A stretch of 64,000 nt of DNA. Source: Platycnemis pennipes (Eukaryota > Arthropoda > Insecta > Odonata > Platycnemididae). Positions within the stretch are counted from its first letter, which is position 1. The number at the start of each line of letters is the position of its first letter. A program made the translations under genes and the position numbers. Under the pieces are notes generated by a model. It ran no database searches. It was not told the origin of the DNA and saw nothing but the letters and a program-made list of their open reading frames with translations. Shown here piece by piece: positions 12,401-24,400 of this stretch. Location: NCBI GenBank assembly GCA_933228895.1, contig OW121848.1:155078688-155142687 (forward strand). Direction: 5' to 3'.

Positions 12401-15400
12401 TACCGAAGTTTACGCCACCACCTCAGCTTACCATTCCGCTGGCTCTCAATGTAGTAGCCAAGTAGGGGTCCTTTGCCAGAAGGTCCGTTCCCCCAGCTGA
12501 GACGCACAGATGATGCTGTTCTGGCCACCGCTAGACCTCTCGGGGGAGTAGGAGACCCATCCTGCAAAGAGCACACTCCCATTAATTGGCTGAATCACTT
12601 TTCCCTTATTACTTCTCACAGCAGTGAAAAAGCGAGTGATATCTATCATCTCCCATCTCTTAGTTGTCTCAATTCATTCAGTGATATGGCTTGCTTAGCA
12701 ATGTGATGCATTCCTTAGTAAATCTGAATGTAGACTTATGGTTCATCCATACACCACTAAAGTTTCTTTTAAATAGTATATATGTCACTGGCATGTAAAA
12801 TTTCTAGATTTATCTCAATTCCAACAGTATTTTGACTCTAATATTTATTTGACACCATAAATTCACCTAACATGGACACTCTTAAGAAGTATCACTGAAT
12901 GAACCTCTGAAGAAGCAATAACAGTAGTGGATTGTTCATTTTAATCCAAAAGAACAACTAGACCTTGCTTGATTGTAACTTATGTTGACACTACTTGGAT
13001 TAGAGTCATTACCGAGCAGGGACCCTACAGTTGAATTTATAGAGGACACAACAACTAGAACATGATTTGAATGGAATAAGTAATGCATTCCCATTTATTG
13101 AGTTCACTCTGCAATTATTTTCTAAACAAAATGAGTCAGAATTTTTAATTCACATGTTTTTAAAAAATACCTTGAGGAGACAGTCATTACATCTCTGCCA
13201 TTCAATTCCTCTTTCAACAGGATTTTACATAAGTATTTCAGCTGCATATCTTAAGAGTATACAAAGCTTCCTCCAGAACAACATGCTTCCACAAATTGTA
13301 TTTTTTGCTGCGGGAAATTTAACATGCACACACTGATGGCAATGCTGCTGCCAAGAGTACCCACCTGAGGCCCTGTGGTGACATTGGCAGAAATGGCTGG
13401 CCCAATCCCAGCACCATTTTGTACCTTGACGGTAAACAAGTAGGTGGCTTCTTCCTCCAAACCTTGAACTAACAACCAGTGGCGCCCAGAGCTGGATCCA
13501 CTCCCTGACGACACAACTTGTTTCACCTGCTTGCTGAATCCTGTGTAGTGACAAGAAACACCACTTAGATTGCAACAGCACTGATTACAGGGGATCAGGT
13601 CACAAAAAAACTATGTAATTGAAATGCTACCTTGAGCTGGAAGTTTCCCAAATAATAATTATTATTATGGCAGGAGGTATTCGGTAGAAGAAAAGAATGT
13701 GGTAAAAGAGGCTGGCAATGATATTTTAGGGTTACACACAGTAGAAGAGCCAGTGTTGGGTGTATAAGAAGGGGAAGGAGTGAGAGAAAGGCATTGCAGG
13801 TAGGATGAAGACCGGCAGCAGGCAAGTGGAGTTCAAGAAGGACACCACATGAAACTTAGGTACATGGTAAGTTAAAAAATAACTATGAGTATGTGTATTA
13901 TGGTGAATCGCTGAAAATTTTCACAGCTTACGATATACAGTAGTTTCCGCATATTATCAGTATGAAGGAAGAAACTGTTGTCAGAACATCACAAATGAGA
14001 TGGAAATTCCAGGGAAATGATAATATTAAGCCATTGCTGTATTTCCAAAGGAAAAAAATCCACCTCAACCGGGATTCGAACCCAAACCCCCTGATTTCCA
14101 GCCAGGTACTATACTAATTAAGCTACTGAGGTTTCCTTCTCCCCTGTGGAACTCTAGAGGACAAGATGTCATCAGCCTGCCATACATACAATGTCACAAA
14201 CAGTCCAAGTTGTGTGCACAGTGCCACCGTCATCTTGTACTTTAAGCCCTCTAGAGTTCCATAGGGGAGAAAGAAACCTCAGTAGCTTAATTAGTATAGT
14301 ATCAGGGGGTATGGGTTCAAATCCCAGGCAAGATGATTTTATCCTTGTGGAAATTCAGCTATTATGCATTTCAGCAGGTGACTCCGCAAAGGTACTCGCA
14401 GCTAGCTCACAATCCTTGAATTAAGCCATTGATTCTGAGTCGCCTAAGCCTTAAGAGTAATTGGTGAAGTACCTACATGGGTATTCTCAGGGAGATGACG
14501 GACTATTTTATAATTGATTGGGAGTCAGATGTGAAAAGACAGCCTGAAATTCATGGGTTTCCACTTACTTTCGTTAGGCATTCGAGTCTCGTACGCCACC
14601 ACATATCCTAAAATCTCGCCATTAGGATTCTGAGGGGAGTCCCAACCGACCTTCAAGCTGTTCATTGTTATTTCTGAGAAGACAATTGGCCCTGGTGGTC
14701 CTGGAATGCCCTGGAATTTGAAAGAAACATACTTGTCAGCCACACACTCAGGAAGGAAGACCAATGACGAGGAAAGTGACCAATTAATTGAAGTGGAAAG
14801 TAATATAAGACAGAGAACTACATACTCTAAGGACTTGAAATGGCTCAACAGAAAAAATGATTCATAAAAATAGTGGTGCTTGAAAAGATAACAAAAGTTG
14901 AATCCTTACCTATTATATTTCAAAAACACCCATTCAGTGATACTTGGGGGAGTTAAAAAAAATATTTTTACACAAATTAGAAATTTTGGACTTTTACAAA
15001 ATAAACTACATTAACATGATTTGAAATAAGACTCAAAGAAATAATTATGCAAATACTTAACATTTTTTTCACGAAATTGTAACACTATAGAGTAGTCCAC
15101 ATAGACAAAAATCAACAATAATTGCAGAGAAATAATGCATAATACTAAATTTTCAGTGCAACAAATGTTGTAAATGGAAGAAAAAATGGGACATAGGAGA
15201 TTGGCATGGGAAGAATTGGCATGAAAATGGAGATCACTCAAATTTTCAGGCATGGCTTTTTCATATATTACAGTATAAAATTGATATTATGAAATAAACA
15301 GGGGTGAGAATATCAGCAGGTTGTAATATTGAATTTCATCAAGGATGAGGATGCTAGAGGATGTATTACATGTATTAATGCATCAATACTAGAATTTGCA

Positions 15401-18400
15401 TGTAGCAATGGCTGGTGCACAAGGCATGCAGCATAATAACTTTTCTCTTCAGTTCCAAAATTCATTGGACAAGTTCTTCTTCATTTTGAAGATGGAGAAT
15501 CTAAGACACAACTATCTAAACTCTTTTTACTGAGAGAAATTAAGTGTGGTTGGGAATAATGCAACCCCTCAATGGTAGCCAATAAATGAGGAATACTTTG
15601 CATTAAGTACAAACAACTCACCAGATTAAAATTTTGCTTAAAAGTTTATTTAGCAATGCTCATTTAATCAATCAGATATGGGCTAATATAGGTAGTTCTT
15701 GAACATATAACTGAACTAATTGGATATTCAAAAAAATAATAAGACATATCAATGATAATGAGTTTCAAAGAAATGTGTCTGACAACAGCAGAAGAAATGC
15801 ATTGAGGATTCAACACACACTAGCACAGCTATATTGATCTTTACAACATTTCATTTTATATCCCCAAATAAATTCTAAGCAGTTGATAGTGCAGAGCAGC
15901 CTGGTTGGACTTTGTGCAATATTTCAATAAGTCGTTTTTTAAAAGCATTCCATTGAATTTCTATCATTCATTCCTTTTTCTGAAATTTCATATTGTTCCC
16001 CTGGAAGTATGCAAATCACAAATACGTAGGGCTGTGCGAGTCTCGACTTTTCGAGATTCGAGCGAGATAAAAGTACTGCTCGAATCTCGCTCGATTTCGA
16101 GCTCAACACGCTCGAAAAACGAGTCTCGAGCTTGTCTCGAGATCTCCGTCGTGGTGGACGTAATTTTACGGGGTCTTGCGTTATAATGCGACGTAGTAAA
16201 TTTATATTTATTCTCTTCCTTTTGCATGATAATTTCATGATGTCACGCCACAAAATGCAGAGATATCTCTTAGTTCTAGGCCTAGACTCGAGAAGTTAGG
16301 AGACCCTAGGCCTCGGCGTAGGGCCTAACCGAGTCCCTGCTCTATTTCGTAATCGGAGGCCTAGTACCTACTAGCAAATGACTCATAAAATAGGCACGTA
16401 TGAACGTAGGCTACTTCTAGAACTAGTATAAACCCAATAAGTAAAAAAAAGTTACAGAAAAATCCGGTTATTCTTGCCCATCTTTAAAGGAAATCTTCAA
16501 TTTAATCCCGTACTACTGTGAATTTCAACCGTAACGAATCAATACATTGCATTTTAATGGAATATATATTATTATTTTATTTTCCCATCTTTCAGCACGA
16601 AAAGTTATGGGTTCAAAGTGTTTACTTGTTTATGCAATGGTAAATGCGCCGGAATCCCGGAATGCTCACGCAAAGCTGCTTTATGACCTTGAGATAGCAA
16701 CCCTGTCAGCTGTTCCGAGAGACGAGATGAATCTCGCCTTGGGGTCGCCTGTAAGCACGCATGTCTTGACACTTGCGCGCGTTGTTGGGCGGAATAAAGT
16801 AAATGTTTGTCCTTGACCGATGCCAACAACCGAGGCAATTGGGAAGATATGTGACATGGTAGAATTATATAAAACATCACATCTGGTGGTATCAGATGGC
16901 TAAAACTCTCTTAAATGCTTGGCAACAAATTTTTCCGGTATAAACATGTTCACTCACTACTTTCCCCATGTCTGCGTATATAGGTCTGTTTAAGTTGCGT
17001 TGTCTGTACTACTCCAATCTAGAGCTTTAAGCGGAATTCGATAAAAGGTTCGGGTTAGCCAAAAATTAAAATAAATTGAATTGAAGGACCAAGGAATATG
17101 AAAATGATAGCGAACACACTGTAATTTAAGACAAAGAAATTACAATTTTTAATAAATGACAATTACAATTGATGTTATCGTGGATGCTACCTGCGCTGTT
17201 TTTAAGTACCCTTTCACGCCGGAGCCTTGCAATGAAAAATGCTTCCCTAGTCATTAGTACCGTGAGCATATCCTTTTATTTCTCCGTACGGAACTCACTC
17301 TTGGCAAGGAATCGCACAGACATACTTCTCGTTTATCTTGTATCACAAGTCAGGGAAGCCGGACCCTTTCCTCGATCTCTCGGCAGAGGTGATAACGACC
17401 CTTTTCTCAGTACCATCCCCACTCAGCCAACTATTCTTTTACCCATTTACTAAAAATATTTGCCGCCTTATATGAAAATACAGGCCCAGCAGTTCATACC
17501 GAATGTTCTGTTCTGCATTTATTAATTTTAAACGGAACTTTACCGTTATTATTAACAAACGTTTTGCAAAATGAACACACTCGACAATTTTTTTGATAAT
17601 AGAGTTCCGTTCAAAATGTGGAAATGCACAGAAAAAAACTTTATAAATGTAACTCTGAGTTCATACTTTCCCAGCATGCTACAAATATTGTGAAACTTAT
17701 TGTTATCGTTATATATCCACCGAGTATGTAAACAAATGCTTGACCACGGACACACAGTGAAAGCATCTACTATGCTGAGACGAAAGATTGGAGATTACCC
17801 CTGTCCGCATGCCACGGAAGGGTCCAGCGAAGAGCGGGGCGGGGAAACGATAAATGTAGTCATTTTTAGGGTCGATCCCTCAGTCGGGTCTACATAATTG
17901 ACGCAACTGAACCGGTTTTCCCCAGAAGACCCCCTTCACCCACGAAGAGTTCTTCGTCTCTTATCCCTGATCACGACGAAATTCATCTGGGCGTGACTCA
18001 TTCAGCGAGGAAGAGGAGTAAGTAACCCGAGAAGATCTCTCCGCCTTATCAGTGTCTACCCCCGCCCAGCTTCGCTTCGACCCAGGTGGCCACCACTAGT
18101 GGGGGAGGAGTTGGGTCACATTTTGGGGCTTCTGCAGCCAACATTTTTTATGCTTGCTTGCATCTCGCTTAGCAGCGACATGCAAGCGATGTTGACATGC
18201 CGTTAGTTCACTTGCGTGGAAAGATCTACGCCATTTATTAATGACATTCTTATGCTTCAATTGAAAAATCTACGCGTGGGCGCGTTAAGTTCGCTGCGAA
18301 ATGGCGGAATACGAAATTTTACCGTTCAAAATGTTGCTTGGATTTATTAGTTATCCCATCTAACAGACGAAATTTAATATGAGAATAATGAATTTTCATC

Positions 18401-21400
18401 ATCGAAACGGATGAACTGACAGCTTTCTAACAAGTGCGAAAAAGTGCTGCAATGTTGCGACATTTCTATGCATTGGCGCGACGCGTAGCTATTTCGCGGA
18501 TAGATTTCAACGGGCTCTCATGATTTTTCATAAACACATTTGATTTACACTTGATTGCCACAAGTTTAAGTGAAGTGCTGCGTGACGATGAAGAAGATGA
18601 AAGTGATGAGGGCATCATCCCAAAAAAGAAGACACCCTCAAGCCATTAAATACCTTGCGTCATTTCCCATTACTTCACGAAGTTTATGATGATTTTATAG
18701 ATAATTTAATAAATATTTAAAAAGTAATCCACTCAAAATGGAATGGTAAAAAGTGCAAAAAAACATCAAAAAATATTTTTTTAAAGTTAATTCTGTAAAT
18801 GAAATTTTACTTTCAGAGGGGTTTTTCTTCATTATCATTTTGCCCAGGCAGTTTATTTGTTTGCTATGCAATGCTAGTTAACTTTCTTTGAGTGGTGTAC
18901 TTTTTTATTTAATTATCTTGGATAACTTTTTTAAACTGCCTTATTTTCAAATTTTATCTCTGTTCAGTTCATACTCTTCCACTTGCATGATTTTCTAATT
19001 ATTTACACCCTTGATTAACACTTGATTGCCACATATTTAAATGCTAAATCTGTACTTTTGCCTGAGCAGCCAAAAAGCTAGATGATTATGTTCTAAAATT
19101 CTATTGTACATTTGATTTAAAATATAATTATCTCTCCACCATAATTAAAATAGTTTAAATTTTTACAGTGTAATATGTATTGCAATAATGATCCCTTAAT
19201 AGTGAAAATAGTTCCAATGTCATTGTGTTCTCAAACGTTGTGAAATCTTAGCATATTTTTCAAAATCTGCTCATATCTTGATTTTATATAACACCCCATT
19301 TTTGGGTCCCAAGGTGTTATGTAAAATGAAGACTACTGTAATGCTTAAGCTTAAAATTATGTTTGTGTAAGAACAAAATTAGTACATGCATAGATAAAAG
19401 TCTCTACTGCAATTTCAGTGTGCTTAAATCTCGCTCGATCTCGCTCGAGATTCAAGATTTTTTCAAATTCTCGCTCGATCTCGCTCGAATTAAAAAAACC
19501 CCTGCTCGCACAGCCCTACAAATACGTCTTCTACTTACCTGGGAAAGCCATAACACTGGAGCACATTTTCCTCATTCAAAATTTTGGGTCCCTACATAAA
19601 TGTGCTAACAAAAGTCCACTGATTTGTTTTGCACACAGAGTAGAACACCGTTTATCTCAATTGCTCAGGACTGAGTCAGTTCTCAACAGGGACGTGTCAA
19701 CATATCCATAAGATGCACTGTATTCATTCACACAGAACAGCTCATGCATGACCAAATGAGGAAGGTCGTGAGCACGACACGCACCTGAAGCGTCTTGATG
19801 GAGACGGGGCTGGAGCGAGGACCATCGCCGGCTGGATTGAAGGCAAGCACCTGGATGCGGTACGTAGTGTACTTGTCGAGGAACGCGAGCGTGTGTGACG
19901 TGTGGGAGGCCGGGACCACTTCCAGTTCCTCCTCCTCCTCTTCCTCCACTCCCAGCAACTCCTCCTCCTCCTCCACCATTCGCCCGTACTCCCCACTCTG
20001 CGGGTTAAACAATATGAGGGGGGGCTCCATCAAACAGCGTCAAAGTCATCATGAGCATAAACATGCACACATAAATTCATGGAATGATATTGTTGAGTAA
20101 CTGAGACCCTGGAATTATTCAACCGCTCTGGTGAGAAAGACCACCATTGATTACTCAAAGCAACCCAAAGTTTGAAAATGACAACTTACAAAGTTACAAC
20201 ACTAATAGATAGCAATAATGTCATTGACATTTTCTTCATCAAAGCCAACAGAAAATCTGGATTTTATACGACATGACAATGATGACGTGAACTTTTAGCA
20301 TCACACAAATCACTGGGTATTAAATATGGCACGTGATCTTAAGAGTTACTCAAGTTTATACTTATGATTGTTCATTGCTCATGAGAAAAAGTGAGGGGAG
20401 AAAATGAAGAGTGAAAAGCAATATCTATACATAGAGGTTACTCAGGAGTAATGATGAAATGTAAGGACCATGATGCACAAGATGTTCTTGCTGCCATGCA
20501 CCTTTCAGCATTGCATGAGCTTCCACGTATTTGAGCACACTTACCTCAACAAGAGATGGGTCAACGTCAACGGCAGAGTTCTCGGCGGAAATGGAATAGC
20601 CAATCTTCTTGCCGCGCATTCTCCGGCTCCCCCCCTTCCTCGTCTTAGCCCTGCGTGCCCCACTGCTGGGAGACTCCACCACTACATAGAATATCTGGAA
20701 TCGTAATGGAATGATTAGGCAATCAGAAATGAAGAGAAGAGAATCCAGTGTACTCATATACTCTCCAGAAAATAACTCTTGGCTTCATGGTGGTGTATTT
20801 TCACAGTAAGACCCCATTTTTCTACTGTGAATGAAATACCAAATAATCTGAAGAACAATTTAGACTTGTAAATAGCTCAATTGCCAATTTCTCAAATAAA
20901 AAGATTTTCTCAATTCTTCTTAAGTTTTGTTTCCCCAAATTCCTCAATCTAAACATTAAAAGTTTTGTAAAGGAATCAGGGGTGGAAACTATTATAGAAA
21001 TAGGTATTACATATTAAGTTTGAACTAATTAGGTTAATACCATGTGAGTCAGAAATCAAGGTTAAATTATAAAACCAATACATCAATGAATGATATAATG
21101 CCTTTTGAACAACACTGTCCCCTCAATTTTACTCTTTAACAGCCATTACAACTATACTTCTCTATAGTATATAATTTTAATTTGGTACTTCTGCCCACCA
21201 TTTATTTTCATAACCCATTGAATTTTCAAACAGATTATTTATGTGTATGGAGCTCTCAGGTCTATTCTCTGAAAATTCATTGAAAACACATTCTTCAAGG
21301 GATAAATGTAATCACTATGTACCTAGGCAAATAAATTTTGGCTTTGTGTCATTTTACAATTAAAAACAGGAGAAATAAAATCAAGGAAACATTTGGAAAA

Positions 21401-24400
21401 CATAAGAAAGGCATTATATCACTATGTTTCTGTCACCACCACAAAGTACCTGCATACTGTGACAAGGTTTTAGAGACAACATTCCAAACCCCAGAAAAGA
21501 ATGGCTAGTGCATTGTTACACATCCATTTCTTTGCCAAAAAATTTGCAAACAGACTTGAACTTTACTTGATTCATGACAGTAATAGCAGATAGCAAAAGC
21601 ATATAGCATCTAGTGTCGATGTCATGTGCCTTGCAAATTGATGCAAACATTTTTCTCCAAGCATTAAATTACTAAAAATTCTTTGTTTAAGCAAATATCA
21701 AGGGCTAGAACTGAATAATACATGCATCAAAAAGGAATTTTAGCATGCATGGGTTGCAATGCATGCTTACATAAATATTGAAACAATTTAATAGAGAGGA
21801 AAAACTGAATGAAAATTATATTCTAGCAGTAAAAAGTCACCTAAAAAGCCAAAAGGAGTAAATACCATGCCAGAACTATTTTTAGACCAGGAGAACTAAA
21901 TGCTAACAGCTAAATTGCATTGCAAAGCAATTACAACATATACACAACACAACAAACCTTGTAGCCAGTGATTTCTGGCTCCTCCGAATAGGTGACGCAT
22001 GAGAGGAATAGGATGACAATTTGAACACAATGGACAGAGATTAGTACTCCCAAAACTAAGTCCTACAATACACTATTACAATAATAATATTTACAGAGGT
22101 AATATATGTTTATAGAGACAGAGAGACAAGAGTAAATATCTCTAGGGTACACATTACTCAGTAAAATTACCAATGGGTCACCTAACTACGGAAACTGCAC
22201 AGCTGAGTCCACACCTTTTGAATTCTGGTCTTACATTTCAATCTTTTATTTACCTCTTATCTTTATGCTGAACGCAAGCAATGTTTCCAATGAACTTAAA
22301 CTTCCTTATGAATAACATTCATTCCTGAAGAAAATCATGGCTCAGGGCCCAATAAAAAACTTAAGGGGCCCTGAGCACTTATAAGGCTTTGGTACTCCCA
22401 TAGGTATATCGGTATGTGTATAAACACAGTAAAACCCTGTATTTATGTATCAGAATTTACGCTTTCCTGCAATTCACAAATTTTTTTCATGTAGCATTAA
22501 ATTTCTTATTCCTCCAGCATATGTAAAACCCCATATGTATTTACAGCATGAAGACACACACAGATACAATATTAAATAATAAATAAACTGTAATATTTCA
22601 AAATTACACAGAATTTACCTAAAGATGGAAAATAATGGCTATTTTTGTATTCATTCATTTAATTTATAGCTTAAAAAGTTTTAAAATTCCTGTGGTGTCC
22701 TCTACCCTTGATCCCCTAATTAGCATTATGGTTAATCCAGCAAGGACAATTTCCAATTTAAGCTCACAATTGTATGAATCTTTTTAGTTCATGCGGTCAA
22801 CATTAAAAATTTCACTTCTACAATTTCTATTTTTCGAGTTACTCAAGTGCACCCAACCACAAAAATATCAACAAATGACAAACATGATTATTTATTATTT
22901 ATGACAACAGTAAATCAAGTATAATTCTTTATCACGAAATTTTTGATTCTGTATATCCAAAAATAAATTTCAAACCAAGATTTTCAGACCTGTTTGACTG
23001 GCAATTTCTTTATAAAAATTAAAATTTTACAGAAAGAATATGCTATAGCTACAGTATTTGTGATATTTTACCATGCTTACAACTGTAAACTACAGACGTT
23101 ATCACATAACTTATATTACTGACAAATGGCACATATCCATCATTAGGTAAAGCTAAAACTCTTACAATTTTAGGGATGAAATAAGTTAAATATACTTGCA
23201 GAAGCTATTATTATTATCCAAATATCCGATGTATCAATCTTTTCACAACTTTGAGGGCAATGTTGTCGACTGCAATATTTCCATTGTGCTGTTTTACAGC
23301 ATATATCCCCAACATTAGGGTGTAAAATATTAATGAAGATGCTACAGAATAAATTTTTATTCAATGTTTTGTGATTTTGTTATTCAACTTTGTTATTCAT
23401 GGTCAAAATGCATACACCTCTCATAAAAATGTAAAAAATTTGTGAGTGGTAATGTATTCCATATTTTGTAATTATCTGCTTAGTGACTGAAAAAAAATCG
23501 AAGAATATTTCATGCTAGAGTTTATTTATTATTCATCCTTTTTAATATATTTATCATTTATATTGTGTAACAGCAAATGCACAGAAAAAATTTAATATTT
23601 TCAATGTCAATGTTGTACAAAATAGCTCTACTTCAGTTCCATCCTACTTCTTAAGTCCTCAAGATTCTAACTACATTCCCTAGAATTCCTGCCAATAGTC
23701 TTTGATTTATAAAATATTCATATCAACATCCCTTTGATGAGAATAAATATGCTTATTTTTAGCAATGCACTTACATATTACATGTAACATGCATATTACT
23801 GAAGTTCATAATCTTTTCAATGCCAAGGTCACGAAAAAATAACTCCCAATTATCTATAGTGGATTTTGCAATACAAGCATGCTCTTTCAAACCTGGAGAA
23901 CCTGTCACTACATTTACTCAACTGGTGAATATGTTATCAGTTGGAAGTATAGGACTCCATTTACTAACTCCACTTTCCCAGCATTATAAGTTGCAATGCA
24001 TCACTCTATGGTCACTAACTATACAAAATTACTTATCACTTTCACCAGATTTTTCAAGTAACGTTAAGTATTCACTTTCCTCAATTTCATCATAGCCTGC
24101 CTCATGATATGAATCATCAAACAGAGTTACTTCCACTGCTTCCATCTCTCCTTCTAAACAGTGTAATCTCCTCAATCTCTTTATCCTCAAAGTACAACAT
24201 GAGAATTGGTTAGGGATGTGAAGGAAATGTAGAATTATTGTTTGAAATAAATTCACGCACATCATATATATCAATAAATTTTTTTTAAATTAAAAAATTC
24301 AAGACACAGGCATTGGAATCACTTCTCAGCCTGTAATTCAGAAAAATGTGACACAAAAGAAATTCTAGGCAGAAACCCATAATAATATTTTAAGCAGTAA

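Larger units (their letters stand above)
16027..19518. mobile_element. hAT-type DNA transposon, 3.5 kb, with 8-bp duplication
   Basis: The ends are TAGGGCTGTGCGAG and its exact complement CTCGCACAGCCCTA. They are flanked by the perfect 8-bp duplication CAAATACG (16019-16026 and 19519-19526). Subterminal copies of TTCGAGCGAGAT occur near both ends. An 8-bp duplication and TAGGG ends are hallmarks of the hAT superfamily. No transposase of normal length is readable, so it is non-autonomous or gutted. It sits in the intron between exons 27 and 28. Confidence 0.9.

Noticed and set aside
14230..14345. Possible tRNA gene
   Set aside because: A and B boxes are present but no cloverleaf or acceptor stem; it is one half of an inverted SINE pair.
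16547..16880. Short frames in the hAT element
   Set aside because: No transposase motif (no hAT dimerisation or DDE signature) and both strands are equally open.
22421..22560. Possible pogo element starting CAGTAAAACCC
   Set aside because: No matching right terminus or TA-bounded partner found.
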